From Algoriphagus sp. NG3 (lineage in GTDB: Bacteria; Bacteroidota; Bacteroidia; Cytophagales; Cyclobacteriaceae): a stretch of 64,000 bases of DNA. Below, in pieces: positions 35,736 through 45,603 of the stretch. Positions within the stretch are counted from its first letter, which is position 1. Each line of letters begins with the position of its first letter. The stretch is taken from assembly GCF_034119865.1 (NCBI RefSeq), contig NZ_CP139421.1, positions 496,001-560,000 of the forward strand, written 5' to 3'. The notes below the pieces were generated by a model. It was not told the DNA's origin. It did not search any database and was given only the letters and a program-made list of their open reading frames with translations. The position numbers and the translations under genes were made by a program.

Positions 35736-38700
35736 ATGAAATCAAATCTACAAAGACGAATCTTGGGGGCGTCTCAGATCCTTTATGGATTTTTAGTTGT
35801 CCTGATGGTCGGCATACCTCTGCTTTCAAATGCTGAATCACCACCAAAATATAATTGGATTGAAGAAGATATAACCGTAACTGGGAAAGTTCTGGATGAA
35901 ACAGGGCTTCCTCTGCCAGGCGCTACAGTTTCGGTATCAGGCACTACTTCCGGAACCGTCACAGACATAGATGGAGAATATTCTATCACAGTTCCTGACA
36001 ATGCTGAACTTATTTTCTCCTATATAGGATATGAGCCCCAGCGTGTGAAAGTAGGATCTCAGACGGTTGTCAATGTCACACTTCGGCCAGACGCCACAGC
36101 CCTGGATGAGGTTATTGTAATTGGATACGGTACCACCAAGAGAAGTGATTTGACAGGGTCAGTGGGTTCTGTGGGTGCTGAGGCGCTCAGAGAACGTCCA
36201 GCTTCTTCCTTAAATCAGGCACTGGCAGGAAGAGTTTCCGGTGTTCAGGTGAACAATAATTCTGGAAGGCCAGGAGGAAGGACCACAGTCCGTATTAGAG
36301 GATTCAGCTCGATTAATTCTTCCAACAACCCGCTGTATGTCATTGACGGGGTACAGATGCCTGTCGGCACGCTGAACCAGCAGACCAATGCCATAGACTA
36401 TATTAACCCGAACGATATAGTTTCTGTGGAAGTGCTGAAGGATGCCTCATCTACAGCTATTTATGGTTCCAGAGGAGCGAATGGTGTCATCTTAGTCACA
36501 ACCAAAAAAGGCAAATCAGGTGAAGGAAGTGTGACATATAACGTGGACTTGAGTGTACCGATCATAGGGCCAAACAGGCCAGAAGTGTTAAATGCCAAAG
36601 AATATCTAGCAGTAGAGGATCTAGCTTGGGCAAATATGGAGAAATATGATCCTGTGGGCTGGAATGAAGGCAAGTGGGCATATCTTAATCCTGCACTTCG
36701 AAGAACTGACCCGCGTATTTTTGACAGTCAGGGTAATCCGCTTTACGATACAGACTGGATGAAAGAAACTACCCAGAATAAGCTTTCACAAAATCATCAA
36801 TTGGGTTTTACAGGCGGGAATGAACGTACTTCTTATTCACTTTCTTTAGGATATAGAAATGATGAAGGGCTTGTTAAGACTTCCTATTTGACGAGGTATT
36901 CTACCAGGTTTACGATCGAAGACAAGGTGAAATCCTGGTTGACCGTCGGTGGAAGCTTGAGCTATAACAACCAATCCGAAAATATTGTGGATATCAACGA
37001 TGCGGTTGCAAGACAAATGGTTGAAGATTTCCCATTCCTTCCTGTGCGGTATGAAGATGGTACATTTGCCAATAACCGTGACTATCCATTCGCAGAAGGG
37101 ACGATGAGCTCCATGCACCGTTTGTCAGGAAGAAGATACATTCTTAATACCCAAACCACGCTGGGGAGCATGTACACCAACATCAAGTTTTCGGATGCTT
37201 TGGAAATGAGAACAGCTCTTGGCGTGAATATCCTCACTCAGGAAAACAACCAATCACAGACTAGGACTTTGGCAATTAATGAAAGGGGAACAGCTTCCAA
37301 AAGCATGACAAAAGATTCCTTTTGGTCATTGGAAAATTACCTTACCTATAACAAGGTATTTGCGGAAAGGCATGCCGTGACAGGACTTCTTGGGATCTCC
37401 TGGCAGGAGAATAATTATACTGCATTGAGCTCCAGTATCCAGAATTTTGCGACAGATTATTTCTCCTTCAATAATCTGGGAGCAGGAAGCCAGATCCCCC
37501 GTGTAGGGTCTGGTGCAGCACGGGAATCCCTGAATTCTTATTTTGCCAGGTTAAATTATATCCTGGATGATAAATATTTGTTCACTGCAACCGGACGGGC
37601 AGATGGATCTTCCAAATTTGGAGATAATAACAAATATGCATTTTTCCCTTCTGCAGCATTGGCGTGGAGAGTTTCAGAAGAGGGATTTCTCAAAGGAAAC
37701 AAGACTATCTCCAACTTGAAAATAAGAACGAGTTATGGGTTGACCGGAAATTCAGAAATACCTCCATACTCCTCCCTTTCTTTGCTGAGTTCAAACTATT
37801 CAGCCATTTATAATGAAGCCCAATTTGGGGGTACTGGTATCAATAGGCTGGCAAACCCAGATTTGAGATGGGAAAAAACAGCACAGTCAGATTTAGGGTT
37901 TGAGCTGGGCATGTTTACGAATAGATTGAATATAGAAGTTGATCTATATTATCGTAAGACAACTGATATGTTGCTGGATGCCCCCGTTCCTAGAACAAGC
38001 GGCTATGCCACTATCCGAAGCAATGTAGGATCCATGGAAAACAAGGGGATTGAATTCACCTTAAATTCTGTGAACTATGATAAAGAGAATTTCAGCTGGA
38101 ATACTTCATTCAACTTATCACTGAACAGAAATAAGGTATTATCACTGGCCACTCCTGCGGATATTTTTGGAGTGGGAGGGCCTAATTTTACCAACCAAAC
38201 CAATATTATTAGGGTAGGAGAACCTGTGGGGTCTTTTTGGGGTCTGGTACGTTTAGGAACCTGGAGTGAAGCAGAACGAGCGGAAGCAGCGGAATATGTC
38301 AGCTATAGAAATGGACTTACCATACTGCCAGGTGATATTAAATACCTGGATGTGAACGGGGATAAGGCGATCAATGATTCGGATAGAATGATCATAGGTA
38401 ATGGTAGCCCCGACTTCTGGGGGGCCATATCCAACAGTTTCAGACTATATAATTTTGATCTGACTATTGAACTACAATACAGTGTAGGAAATGATATCTT
38501 GGATATGACTTTGCATCCGAGCGAAGACCGTCAGGCTCTTGCAAATAGCTATAGAACCGTGTTGGGAGCATGGACTCCTGAAAATCAAAATAGTCAGATT
38601 GCAGAAATCCGTGATACCCGTGCCGGATATGTGACCAATGTGGATTCCCGCTGGGTAAAAGATGGTTCATTTTTAAGGGGCAGAAATCTGCTTTTGGGAT

Positions 38701-38924
38701 ATAATTTCCCTTCTAATGTAACCAGCGCTATCAAATTGAGCAGATTAAGGGCATATGCTTCAGCCCAGAATTTCTTCCTATTAACTGGTAAAGACATAAT
38801 CGGTGATCCTGAAGTCACGCCAACAAATGGAAATTTGAGCAGTAATGTGTTCTCCCAAGGCATGAACTGGCATAGTTATCCTAAACCGACCATTTTTATG
38901 TTTGGTGTTCAGGTAACTCTTTAA
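35736..38924 (+). CDS. SusC/RagA TonB-dependent transporter
   Basis: This is a 1062-residue outer-membrane importer. The signal region (to about residue 32, ending LLSNA) is followed by a carboxypeptidase-regulatory-like domain (about 47-125, VTGKVLDETGLPLPGATV), DEVIVIGYG, a plug (about 140-260, with NPNDIVSVEVLKDASSTAIYG) and the barrel ending MFGVQVTL. There is no STN domain, so regulation is not by a FecR relay. SusD follows after 26 bp. The nearest regulator is a TetR protein downstream on the opposite strand, and the nearest enzyme is a sulfatase at 41.7 kb, suggesting a sulfated substrate by inference. Confidence 0.92.
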   Translation: MKSNLQRRILGASQILYGFLVVLMVGIPLLSNAESPPKYNWIEEDITVTGKVLDETGLPLPGATVSVSGTTSGTVTDIDGEYSITVPDNAELIFSYIGYEPQRVKVGSQTVVNVTLRPDATALDEVIVIGYGTTKRSDLTGSVGSVGAEALRERPASSLNQALAGRVSGVQVNNNSGRPGGRTTVRIRGFSSINSSNNPLYVIDGVQMPVGTLNQQTNAIDYINPNDIVSVEVLKDASSTAIYGSRGANGVILVTTKKGKSGEGSVTYNVDLSVPIIGPNRPEVLNAKEYLAVEDLAWANMEKYDPVGWNEGKWAYLNPALRRTDPRIFDSQGNPLYDTDWMKETTQNKLSQNHQLGFTGGNERTSYSLSLGYRNDEGLVKTSYLTRYSTRFTIEDKVKSWLTVGGSLSYNNQSENIVDINDAVARQMVEDFPFLPVRYEDGTFANNRDYPFAEGTMSSMHRLSGRRYILNTQTTLGSMYTNIKFSDALEMRTALGVNILTQENNQSQTRTLAINERGTASKSMTKDSFWSLENYLTYNKVFAERHAVTGLLGISWQENNYTALSSSIQNFATDYFSFNNLGAGSQIPRVGSGAARESLNSYFARLNYILDDKYLFTATGRADGSSKFGDNNKYAFFPSAALAWRVSEEGFLKGNKTISNLKIRTSYGLTGNSEIPPYSSLSLLSSNYSAIYNEAQFGGTGINRLANPDLRWEKTAQSDLGFELGMFTNRLNIEVDLYYRKTTDMLLDAPVPRTSGYATIRSNVGSMENKGIEFTLNSVNYDKENFSWNTSFNLSLNRNKVLSLATPADIFGVGGPNFTNQTNIIRVGEPVGSFWGLVRLGTWSEAERAEAAEYVSYRNGLTILPGDIKYLDVNGDKAINDSDRMIIGNGSPDFWGAISNSFRLYNFDLTIELQYSVGNDILDMTLHPSEDRQALANSYRTVLGAWTPENQNSQIAEIRDTRAGYVTNVDSRWVKDGSFLRGRNLLLGYNFPSNVTSAIKLSRLRAYASAQNFFLLTGKDIIGDPEVTPTNGNLSSNVFSQGMNWHSYPKPTIFMFGVQVTL

Positions 38925-38950
38925 TTCTCTTTTACTTAAAGTGATATAAA

Positions 38951-40507
38951 ATGAAAAATTACATATATAAAAAAGCAAGCATAGTATTCCTTTCTGGAGT
39001 CTTGATTGCAGGATTTGTAGGTTGTTCGAGTTTTTTGGAGGAACAAGATCCTTCTAATCTTACCCCAGACAGTTTCTATACTATACCTGACCATGCTGAG
39101 GCGGCATTGGCTGCAGTGTATGCGGATACAAGATTTATTGGTGGAGGATCTGGGATATTTTCTGTGACTTGGCAGCTATTGGAAGCTCCTACAGGCACCT
39201 CTACTACAGAGACAGCCCAAAATTCTGATTTGAATAATTTATATGGCTTGATATATGACGGCAGAACACAACATGTCATAAACTGGTGGAATGGCTTGTA
39301 TAGAGTGATTGCCCAAGCTAATCTAGTGTTGGATAAGGTGCCGTCAATAACTCCTATGGATGAGTCGCAGAAGACAAAAGTCCTCGGAGAAGCAAGATTC
39401 CTTCGGGCTTGGGCATACTTCTATGCCGTGAGGCTCTGGGGGGATATACCGCTGATTACTACGCCTCAGACTGCCAGTTCAGAAGATTTCAGGCCTTCTC
39501 CGACTTCGCAGCAAGAAATATATGCCTTGATCATTGAGGATTTGAAAGCTGCTGAGGCAGCAGGTCTGCCTTGGATGGATGAAAGTGGGAGGGCTTCGCT
39601 GGCCGCGACCAAATCATTGCTTTCCAAGGTGTATTTGACTATGGCTGGTTTTCCTTTAAATATGGGCACATCCCATTACCAACTGGCTGCTGATAAGTCC
39701 AAAGAAGTTGTGGACTATGCCAATTCTAATCCTGTTTCAATCAATCTATTTCCAACGTATAAGGCGATTCACAATGAAAACAACGACAATAAATTAGAGC
39801 ATATTTTTATGCTTCAGTATAATGTGATCGTTGCCGGTAATCCTATGAATGATATGTTTCCAAACTTCAAACCGGTGACTTTTGCTGGTCCTTCAGGAAC
39901 TGGAAGTACGGTTCCTACCGAGGAATTCTACGCATCGTTTGAGCCGGGAGATAAAAGGGCGGTCAATCAGGAAGGTTTTTTCTATACTACGTATTATACA
40001 AATGGAAGTGGGGCGGAATTTGATTTGGGAGCTCCTTATATTTTCAAGCACTTCAATCAGATCGCACTGGGATCTAAGGATCAGCCTGGCACCAGAGCAA
40101 ACAACTTAAACGTTCCGCTGATCAGGTTCGCAGAAGTTTTATTGATCTATGCGGAAGCTCAGAATGAAGTGGGTGGGCCAAACGTCTTGGCAGTGGAAAG
40201 TCTGACAAGGATCCGGGATAGAGCTGGTCTGAGTACGCCATCTGTAGGTGGATTTACTAAAGATACATTTAGGGATGCCGTTTATAGAGAGAGGTGGCAC
40301 GAGCTGTGCTACGAGCAGATTACATGGTTTGATATGATCCGATTGAGAAAAGTCTATAATGAAGGAACGAATGGATTTGATCAGTTTGAAGGCCATGTCA
40401 ATCCAAGCTCTAACCAAGCGCTTCAAGCTAGGCATTATTTAATGCCTTTTCCGCTGCCCGAAATGCAGAACAATCCAAATTTAACCCCGCAGAATCCTGG
40501 GTATTGA
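38951..40507 (+). CDS. SusD/RagB nutrient-binding lipoprotein
   Basis: The 518-residue product has lipobox FVGC (Cys 25) followed by SSFLEEQD. SusD hallmarks are present: LGEARFLRAWAYFYAVRLWGDIPLI early, VLLIYAEAQNEVGG and LTRIRDRAGL in the second helical half, RWHELCYEQITWFDMIRLRK, and the ending LTPQNPGY. It binds glycan at the surface for the preceding SusC. A terminator (40546-40573) closes the pair. Confidence 0.92.
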   Translation: MKNYIYKKASIVFLSGVLIAGFVGCSSFLEEQDPSNLTPDSFYTIPDHAEAALAAVYADTRFIGGGSGIFSVTWQLLEAPTGTSTTETAQNSDLNNLYGLIYDGRTQHVINWWNGLYRVIAQANLVLDKVPSITPMDESQKTKVLGEARFLRAWAYFYAVRLWGDIPLITTPQTASSEDFRPSPTSQQEIYALIIEDLKAAEAAGLPWMDESGRASLAATKSLLSKVYLTMAGFPLNMGTSHYQLAADKSKEVVDYANSNPVSINLFPTYKAIHNENNDNKLEHIFMLQYNVIVAGNPMNDMFPNFKPVTFAGPSGTGSTVPTEEFYASFEPGDKRAVNQEGFFYTTYYTNGSGAEFDLGAPYIFKHFNQIALGSKDQPGTRANNLNVPLIRFAEVLLIYAEAQNEVGGPNVLAVESLTRIRDRAGLSTPSVGGFTKDTFRDAVYRERWHELCYEQITWFDMIRLRKVYNEGTNGFDQFEGHVNPSSNQALQARHYLMPFPLPEMQNNPNLTPQNPGY

Positions 40508-40545
40508 TGGAGCATGACAAAACTAGTTGAGTATGTTTAGTTTTC

Positions 40546-40573
40546 AAAAGGGATCCCGTGGTGGATCCCTTTT
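40546..40573. terminator. Hairpin terminator after the third SusD
   Basis: AAAAGGGATCC (40546-40556) pairs perfectly with GGATCCCTTTT (40563-40573). It lies 39 bp after the SusD stop, and the symmetric A/T flanks suit either direction. Confidence 0.85.
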
Positions 40574-40693
40574 CATTAAGTGATTTTCCGCCTTTCCACC
40601 AGATTTTAAAAACTGAATACTAGATTTACATGTCTTGGATGAAACATGCTTTTGTGAGGGGAAGTATGATGGTTTTTGGAGGGTATTGTGTTT

Positions 40694-41380
40694 TTAGTTA
40701 AGTCCTTGTGTGTACCCATACTTGTCAACGACTCTTTGATATTCCTCATGGCCGGAAGCGGAAAGGTAAGGGGTCAAAATCGTCCAGATACTCTTTACCA
40801 TCTCTCCTTTCTCTGTATAGTTATAGGTGACCAAGACCTCACGCTGTGAAAGCCAAAAGGAGATCACCATCCGGATGATGTGCTGTAAGCGGTCAGATGC
40901 GTAAGAATATTCAGCAGTCAGAAAGTTTTCCGCTTTGATTTTTTCAAAGAGCTCTTCTGTTTGTTTTTTCCGTACCTCAAAGGTTTTTTGGATCAACTTG
41001 CTTACTTCTGGAAAAGAACGGGTAATGTCCAGTACGTCCAGGTTAAAAAATCTATAGTGGTACTGAAACTCCTCAAACTGGATCAGCAGCAGATGAAAGT
41101 TCTCTAGAGAAGAGTATTTTTCATTTTGTCCGGCATAGATCTCGCTCATTTCCTGCCTCATTTTCTGGTGGATGGCCAACAGAAGATCCTCTTTAGTCTT
41201 GTAGTGGTAATCCAGATTACCATGGCTGATCCCCATTTCCCCAGCTATATGTCTGCTGGTAATGCTGTTCACCCCCGTTTCATTATAAAGCGCTATGGCT
41301 TTGAGTATAATTTTGTCTTTGGTCTTTAGTTTCGTGGTGGAGGTCATCTTTTTGGTCAATAGGTTTTTGTCTTGTTGCAT
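40694..41380 (-). CDS. TetR-family transcriptional regulator
   Basis: The product is 228 residues. The N-terminal helix-turn-helix is clear: KDKIILKAIALYNETGVNSITSRHIAGEMGISHGNLDYHYKTKEDLL, split over about residues 20-67, with the usual GNLDYHY recognition-helix end. The C-terminal two thirds are helical and divergent, as expected for the ligand-binding part. A second in-frame ATG at 41347 is possible. It sits head to head with the sulfatase gene, sharing a 326-bp divergent region, so it may repress that gene and itself. The ligand is unknown. Confidence 0.85.
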   Translation of the reverse strand: MQQDKNLLTKKMTSTTKLKTKDKIILKAIALYNETGVNSITSRHIAGEMGISHGNLDYHYKTKEDLLLAIHQKMRQEMSEIYAGQNEKYSSLENFHLLLIQFEEFQYHYRFFNLDVLDITRSFPEVSKLIQKTFEVRKKQTEELFEKIKAENFLTAEYSYASDRLQHIIRMVISFWLSQREVLVTYNYTEKGEMVKSIWTILTPYLSASGHEEYQRVVDKYGYTQGLN

Positions 41381-41706
41381 AAAACTACCTAAAGGATTGG
41401 GATTTTGTTTTGGTCATTTGTGAAATATAGTTAAAATAGTACAAGTGCCGTAATGCTCCCTGAATGGGCTCGTTCCTATCAGGCTTATCAAAAATCTTTT
41501 CATGTTGAATAGCTAAAATAGAGGATTAGTCCAGATGCACCAATGATATTAGGAAAAGTTTTTCGCCTGAGGTATATTGATGTTCTAAAGTTTATTCTCC
41601 AAATGTGATGTAGCTATAAAAAAGGCGAAGTCAAGTGATAGTCTATAGATATATGTTAGTTTGGGTAGTCCAAACGAAAATCTACTTTACCCCAAAAACT
41701 CACCTA
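41381..41706. other. Intergenic region, 326 bp, divergent TetR/sulfatase
   Basis: This should contain promoters for the TetR gene and the sulfatase, and the TetR operator if it is local. I looked for a clean inverted repeat of operator size and did not find one I could defend. Confidence 0.4.
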
Positions 41707-43404
41707 ATGAAAATCACGAAGTTTTTACTCTTGAGCGGCGTAGCTTTGATACTACTGAATTCATGTAGCAAGGTGGAGCAAACCGAAGCCCAAAATCCTC
41801 CAAACATAGTCTTTATCATGTCTGATGACCATGCTTATCAGGCGATTTCTGCTTATGATAATACACTTATTGAGACACCGAATATCGATAGAATAGCAAA
41901 AATGGGGATGCTGTTCACAAATGCGTCCGTGACGAATTCTATTTGTGCCCCGTCCCGGGCTACGATTTTGACCGGAAAACACTCTCATATCAATGGTAAA
42001 GTGGACAATCACTTCCCATTTGATACCACTAATGTTACTTTTCCACAACTATTTCAGGATGCAGGTTACCAGACGGCGATGTTTGGCAAGTTGCATTTTG
42101 GCAATAGTCCCAAAGGGTTTGACCAATTCAAGATTTTACCGGGGCAGGGATCCTATTACAATCCAGACTTTATCACAAAAAATGAGGGTAATATTAAGGT
42201 AGATGGCTATGTGACGGATATCATCACGGACATGACCCTGGATTGGCTGCAAAATGAAAGGAAAGCTGATCAGCCTTTTATGCTGATGTATCTACACAAG
42301 GCTCCGCATAGAGAATGGCTGCCTGCTGAAAGACATATGGAGGAATTTACGAACCGTACCTTCAAAGAACCAGCGACCTTATTCGATGATTATTCCGGTA
42401 GAGGAAGGGCTGCACGGGAAGCAGAAATGAACCTGCTAACCGATATGCACTGGTCGGGTGATTCCAAGATTTACCCTGAAGTAATGGATGAGTTGGGACT
42501 AGAAGGCACATCAGATTGGGATAAGGGTGCTTTTGAGCGTGAAGTGGGGAGGTTAAATGAGTCCCAGCGAGCCAATTGGGATAAAGCCTACATGAAAGTC
42601 AATGAGGATTTTAAAAAGGCTTACCCCACCATGAGCGAAGCGGATAAGATGAGGTGGAGATATCAGCGCTACATGCAGGATTACCTGGGGACTATCAAAG
42701 CTGTGGATGAAAATGTAGGACGTGTGCTAGACTATCTGGAAGCCAACGACCTGATGGAAAATACCATTATCGTCTATACCTCAGACCAGGGGTTCTACTT
42801 GGGAGAGCATGGGTGGTTTGACAAGCGTTTTGTCTACAATGAATCCTTCAAAACCCCTTTATTGATATCTTGGCCCAATAGGGTGAAAGCAGGAAGCAAG
42901 TCAGAGGAAATGGTGCAGAACCTTGATTTTGCCCAGACTTTCCTAGCAGCTGCTGGAATCGAGGCTCCTTCTGATATGCAGGGCGAGAGTCTGATGCCCT
43001 TGCTTGCCGGGCAGAACGGTGAATGGACCCGAGATGCCGTGTATTACCACTATTACGAGTATCCATCGGTACATATGGTAAAGCGCCACTATGCGATTAT
43101 CAATCAGGATTATAAGTTGACCCATTATTACTTCGATGTGGATGAATGGGAATTGATAGACCGTAAAAATGACCCTATGGAGATGACCAATGTCTATGAC
43201 GATCCTGCCTATTCAGAAATCAAAGCTGATCTGCATAAGAAATTGGATGACCTAAGAGAAAAATATGGGGATAATTCCCAGATCAGCCAGCAGTACATTG
43301 ACAGGTATCTGGATGACTTGGCAGATCGAAAGGGCTTCTTCGGAGGAAAAAACACCGAATTGATCGAAAAGATTTTTAAGGATAGAGAATCATCGAATGA
43401 GTAG
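41707..43404 (+). CDS. Sulfatase (family S1 type, lipoprotein)
   Basis: From the ATG at 41707 the product has 565 residues with lipobox LNSC (Cys 20). A longer frame from 41635 lacks a sensible N-terminus. The formylglycine signature C-A-P-S-R starts at residue 80 (SICAPSRATILTGKHSH), metal Asp residues are in MSDDHAY (40-41), and a late YTSDQGFYLGEHGWFDKR supplies further active-site residues. The sequence differs widely from the sulfatase at 11.0 kb, so the two act on different positions or glycans. The subfamily was not assigned; the GKxxxHxxGK and GEHGWFDKR patterns fit exported arylsulfatase-like enzymes of marine Bacteroidota. Confidence 0.9.
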   Translation: MKITKFLLLSGVALILLNSCSKVEQTEAQNPPNIVFIMSDDHAYQAISAYDNTLIETPNIDRIAKMGMLFTNASVTNSICAPSRATILTGKHSHINGKVDNHFPFDTTNVTFPQLFQDAGYQTAMFGKLHFGNSPKGFDQFKILPGQGSYYNPDFITKNEGNIKVDGYVTDIITDMTLDWLQNERKADQPFMLMYLHKAPHREWLPAERHMEEFTNRTFKEPATLFDDYSGRGRAAREAEMNLLTDMHWSGDSKIYPEVMDELGLEGTSDWDKGAFEREVGRLNESQRANWDKAYMKVNEDFKKAYPTMSEADKMRWRYQRYMQDYLGTIKAVDENVGRVLDYLEANDLMENTIIVYTSDQGFYLGEHGWFDKRFVYNESFKTPLLISWPNRVKAGSKSEEMVQNLDFAQTFLAAAGIEAPSDMQGESLMPLLAGQNGEWTRDAVYYHYYEYPSVHMVKRHYAIINQDYKLTHYYFDVDEWELIDRKNDPMEMTNVYDDPAYSEIKADLHKKLDDLREKYGDNSQISQQYIDRYLDDLADRKGFFGGKNTELIEKIFKDRESSNE

Positions 43405-43422
43405 TAGGCTGCTATAGCCATT

Positions 43423-43611
43423 TTACTTGCCTACCAAAGTAAAAGGCAGCATGAATAAATTCCGGATAAAGGAAAATGAAAGATCTATGGCAAATCCCAG
43501 CAATTTGAAGGGTAAGAGTATGAGCCAAATGATGGGATAGAGAATCAGGGCAATTATTGCCAAGGGCCAGCAAAGCACAAAAAGGATGCACCAAATAAGA
43601 AAGCTAATCAT
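43423..43611 (-). CDS. Small membrane protein
   Basis: From the ATG at 43611 this is 62 residues, nearly all hydrophobic: MISFLIWCILFVLCWPLAI, then LYPIIWLILLPFKLLGFAI. That gives two membrane segments with a proline between them. A start 30 bp upstream (43641) is also possible. Short proteins with this pattern occur widely in Bacteroidota without assigned function. It lies between the sulfatase and the sugar transporter but on the opposite strand. Confidence 0.6.
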   Translation of the reverse strand: MISFLIWCILFVLCWPLAIIALILYPIIWLILLPFKLLGFAIDLSFSFIRNLFMLPFTLVGK

Positions 43612-43851
43612 AGTTAAATATGTTTGGCTTTGAAAACTCAATTCTTACGCCAATTTCTAAAAGCTGCCTTCAGACATCCTTTTGCGGGTTTGTTATACCC
43701 TACTGTAATGATTTCGGACAGTCAAAACGCTTATTCCGCACAGGTTTGAAGTTGTATTTTGCCAGTAGAACTTTTTTCGGGCGCAGCAGGATAGCTGCTG
43801 ACGATAATTCTGCTATTTTATCGATTTAAGTCCTACTGGTACAACAAATCC

Positions 43852-45255
43852 ATGAAGCAAACTTATCACTACAATCAAACTTACATCTGGCTGATCACAC
43901 TCACGGCCGCTTTAGGAGGGTTTTTATTTGGATACGATTGGGTCGTCATTGGAGGAGCCAAACCATTTTATGAGCCTTTTTTCAACGTAACTTCGCCTTC
44001 AGATCAAGGCTGGGGCACCAGCTCTGCGTTAGTCGGGTGTATGATAGGTGCAGGTTTATGTATCCTCATTTCTGATAAATTAGGTAGGAAAAGACTGCTC
44101 ATAGTTTCCGGTTTGCTCTTTTCACTATCTGCTGTGGGTACGGCTTTGTCCGGTACTTTTTGGGAGTTCAACTTCTACCGGATTATCGGGGGAATGGCTA
44201 TGGGAGTGGCCTTGAATCTCTCTCCCCTCTACATAGCAGAGCTCTCTCCACCAGAGAAACGGGGCAAAATGGTGACCATCAATCAGCTTTTGATTATGAT
44301 TGGAGTGCTTTTGGCTCAAGTGATCAACTGGCAGATATCGATTTCTGATACTCAATTGTCAGAAAATGCCAGTTTTGAGATGATTGGAGAAAGCTGGAGC
44401 GGTCAAACTGGTTGGAGATGGATGTTTGCGGTGGAAGCTGTGCCCGCGCTTCTGTTTTTTGTATTGATGTTTTTTGTGCCAGAATCAGTGCCTTGGCTGG
44501 TCAAAAACAAAGAGGAAGCTGGGGCGAGAAAGATTCTTCAGAGGATAGGAGGGGAGGACTATGCGGAGGATTGCATAGCAGAAGTGAGAACTACCCTGAA
44601 AGAAGGTGATTTTGCACAGGTGAATTTGAAAGAATTATTTCATAAAAAAGTGGTCAAGCTACTTTGTGTCGGGATTTTCCTGGCTTTTCTTCAGCAATGG
44701 AGCGGAATCAATGTGGTGATTTACTATGCAGCGGATATCTTCCAGGCGGCTGGATACAACCTGAAGCAAATGATGCTCAATATCGTGGTAATCGGGGGAG
44801 TGATGGTGCTTTCGGTGTTCATTACCATTTTCACAGTGGATAGATTTGGCAGGAAAAAACTATTGCTGATAGGTACCGCTGCCATGGCACTTTTATATGG
44901 GCTGATAGGCTACTTTTTCTTCATAGACCTTGGTGGAAAAGCGGTAGTGTTTGCTGTGCTCACAAATGTGATGTTCTATTCCTTCACTTTGGCACCGCTG
45001 CTTTGGGTGGTGCTATCGGAGATTTTCCCAACGAGGATCCGTGGAGCTGCCATTTCCATCGGGGCTTTGGCTCACTGGGTGGGGAATTTTACGCTGACTT
45101 ATTTCTTTCCAGCGATCCGCGAGAACCTGGGCTGGGCAAATAACTTCTGGCTGTATGGCGGAATCTGTGCGTTTGGTTTTCTGGTGATTTACCTTGTCCT
45201 GCCTGAGACTAGAGGGAAGTCATTGGAAGAAATAGAAAAAGAGTTGGTGGGGTAA
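43852..45255 (+). CDS. MFS sugar:proton symporter (sugar porter family)
   Basis: This 467-residue protein has twelve hydrophobic segments. Sugar-porter signatures are FLFGYDWVVIGGAKPF near the N-terminus, GRKRLL between helices 2 and 3, YIAELSPPEKRGKM after helix 4, PESVPWLVKNKEE at the central loop, QQWSGINVVIYYA in helix 7, DRFGRKKLLL, and PETRGKSLEEIEKEL at the C-terminus. It should carry a monosaccharide across the inner membrane with protons. Its neighbours (SusC/SusD, sulfatase) suggest that it takes up the monosaccharide end product. The sugar specificity cannot be read from sequence. Confidence 0.92.
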   Translation: MKQTYHYNQTYIWLITLTAALGGFLFGYDWVVIGGAKPFYEPFFNVTSPSDQGWGTSSALVGCMIGAGLCILISDKLGRKRLLIVSGLLFSLSAVGTALSGTFWEFNFYRIIGGMAMGVALNLSPLYIAELSPPEKRGKMVTINQLLIMIGVLLAQVINWQISISDTQLSENASFEMIGESWSGQTGWRWMFAVEAVPALLFFVLMFFVPESVPWLVKNKEEAGARKILQRIGGEDYAEDCIAEVRTTLKEGDFAQVNLKELFHKKVVKLLCVGIFLAFLQQWSGINVVIYYAADIFQAAGYNLKQMMLNIVVIGGVMVLSVFITIFTVDRFGRKKLLLIGTAAMALLYGLIGYFFFIDLGGKAVVFAVLTNVMFYSFTLAPLLWVVLSEIFPTRIRGAAISIGALAHWVGNFTLTYFFPAIRENLGWANNFWLYGGICAFGFLVIYLVLPETRGKSLEEIEKELVG

Positions 45256-45568
45256 ATGTGTTTTTAGAAGGAGATGGTTTCCTTACAGGCATGAACGGGG
45301 AATCCATGCTGAAGCTTTTTGAATAACTGAATTAATCCAAATTTGTGATTTCAGTACTTTAGCAAACGAATATTTTCTATTTTGGTATAAGCAGAGAGTG
45401 ATTACCTATGGTAAAGAAGACTGAAACACTTCATAACCTCTATGCTTCGATCATTTGTTTCGCCTACGTCCAAACTAGGCGTCAAACAACCAAATAGCTC
45501 AGTAATGAAAGGCGAAAACCCTAAATCAAATTTCTTCTTCCTCAAATATCTGTTGATTACAGGTGGGG

Positions 45569-45576
45569 TAACTGCT
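45569..45576. repeat. Target-site duplication, left copy
   Basis: TAACTGCT directly precedes the left inverted repeat and is identical to 47852-47859. Eight bp is the expected duplication size for ISL3-family insertion. Confidence 0.95.
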
Positions 45577-45603
45577 GGTTCTTCGTCACATTTGGTGAAG
45601 GGT

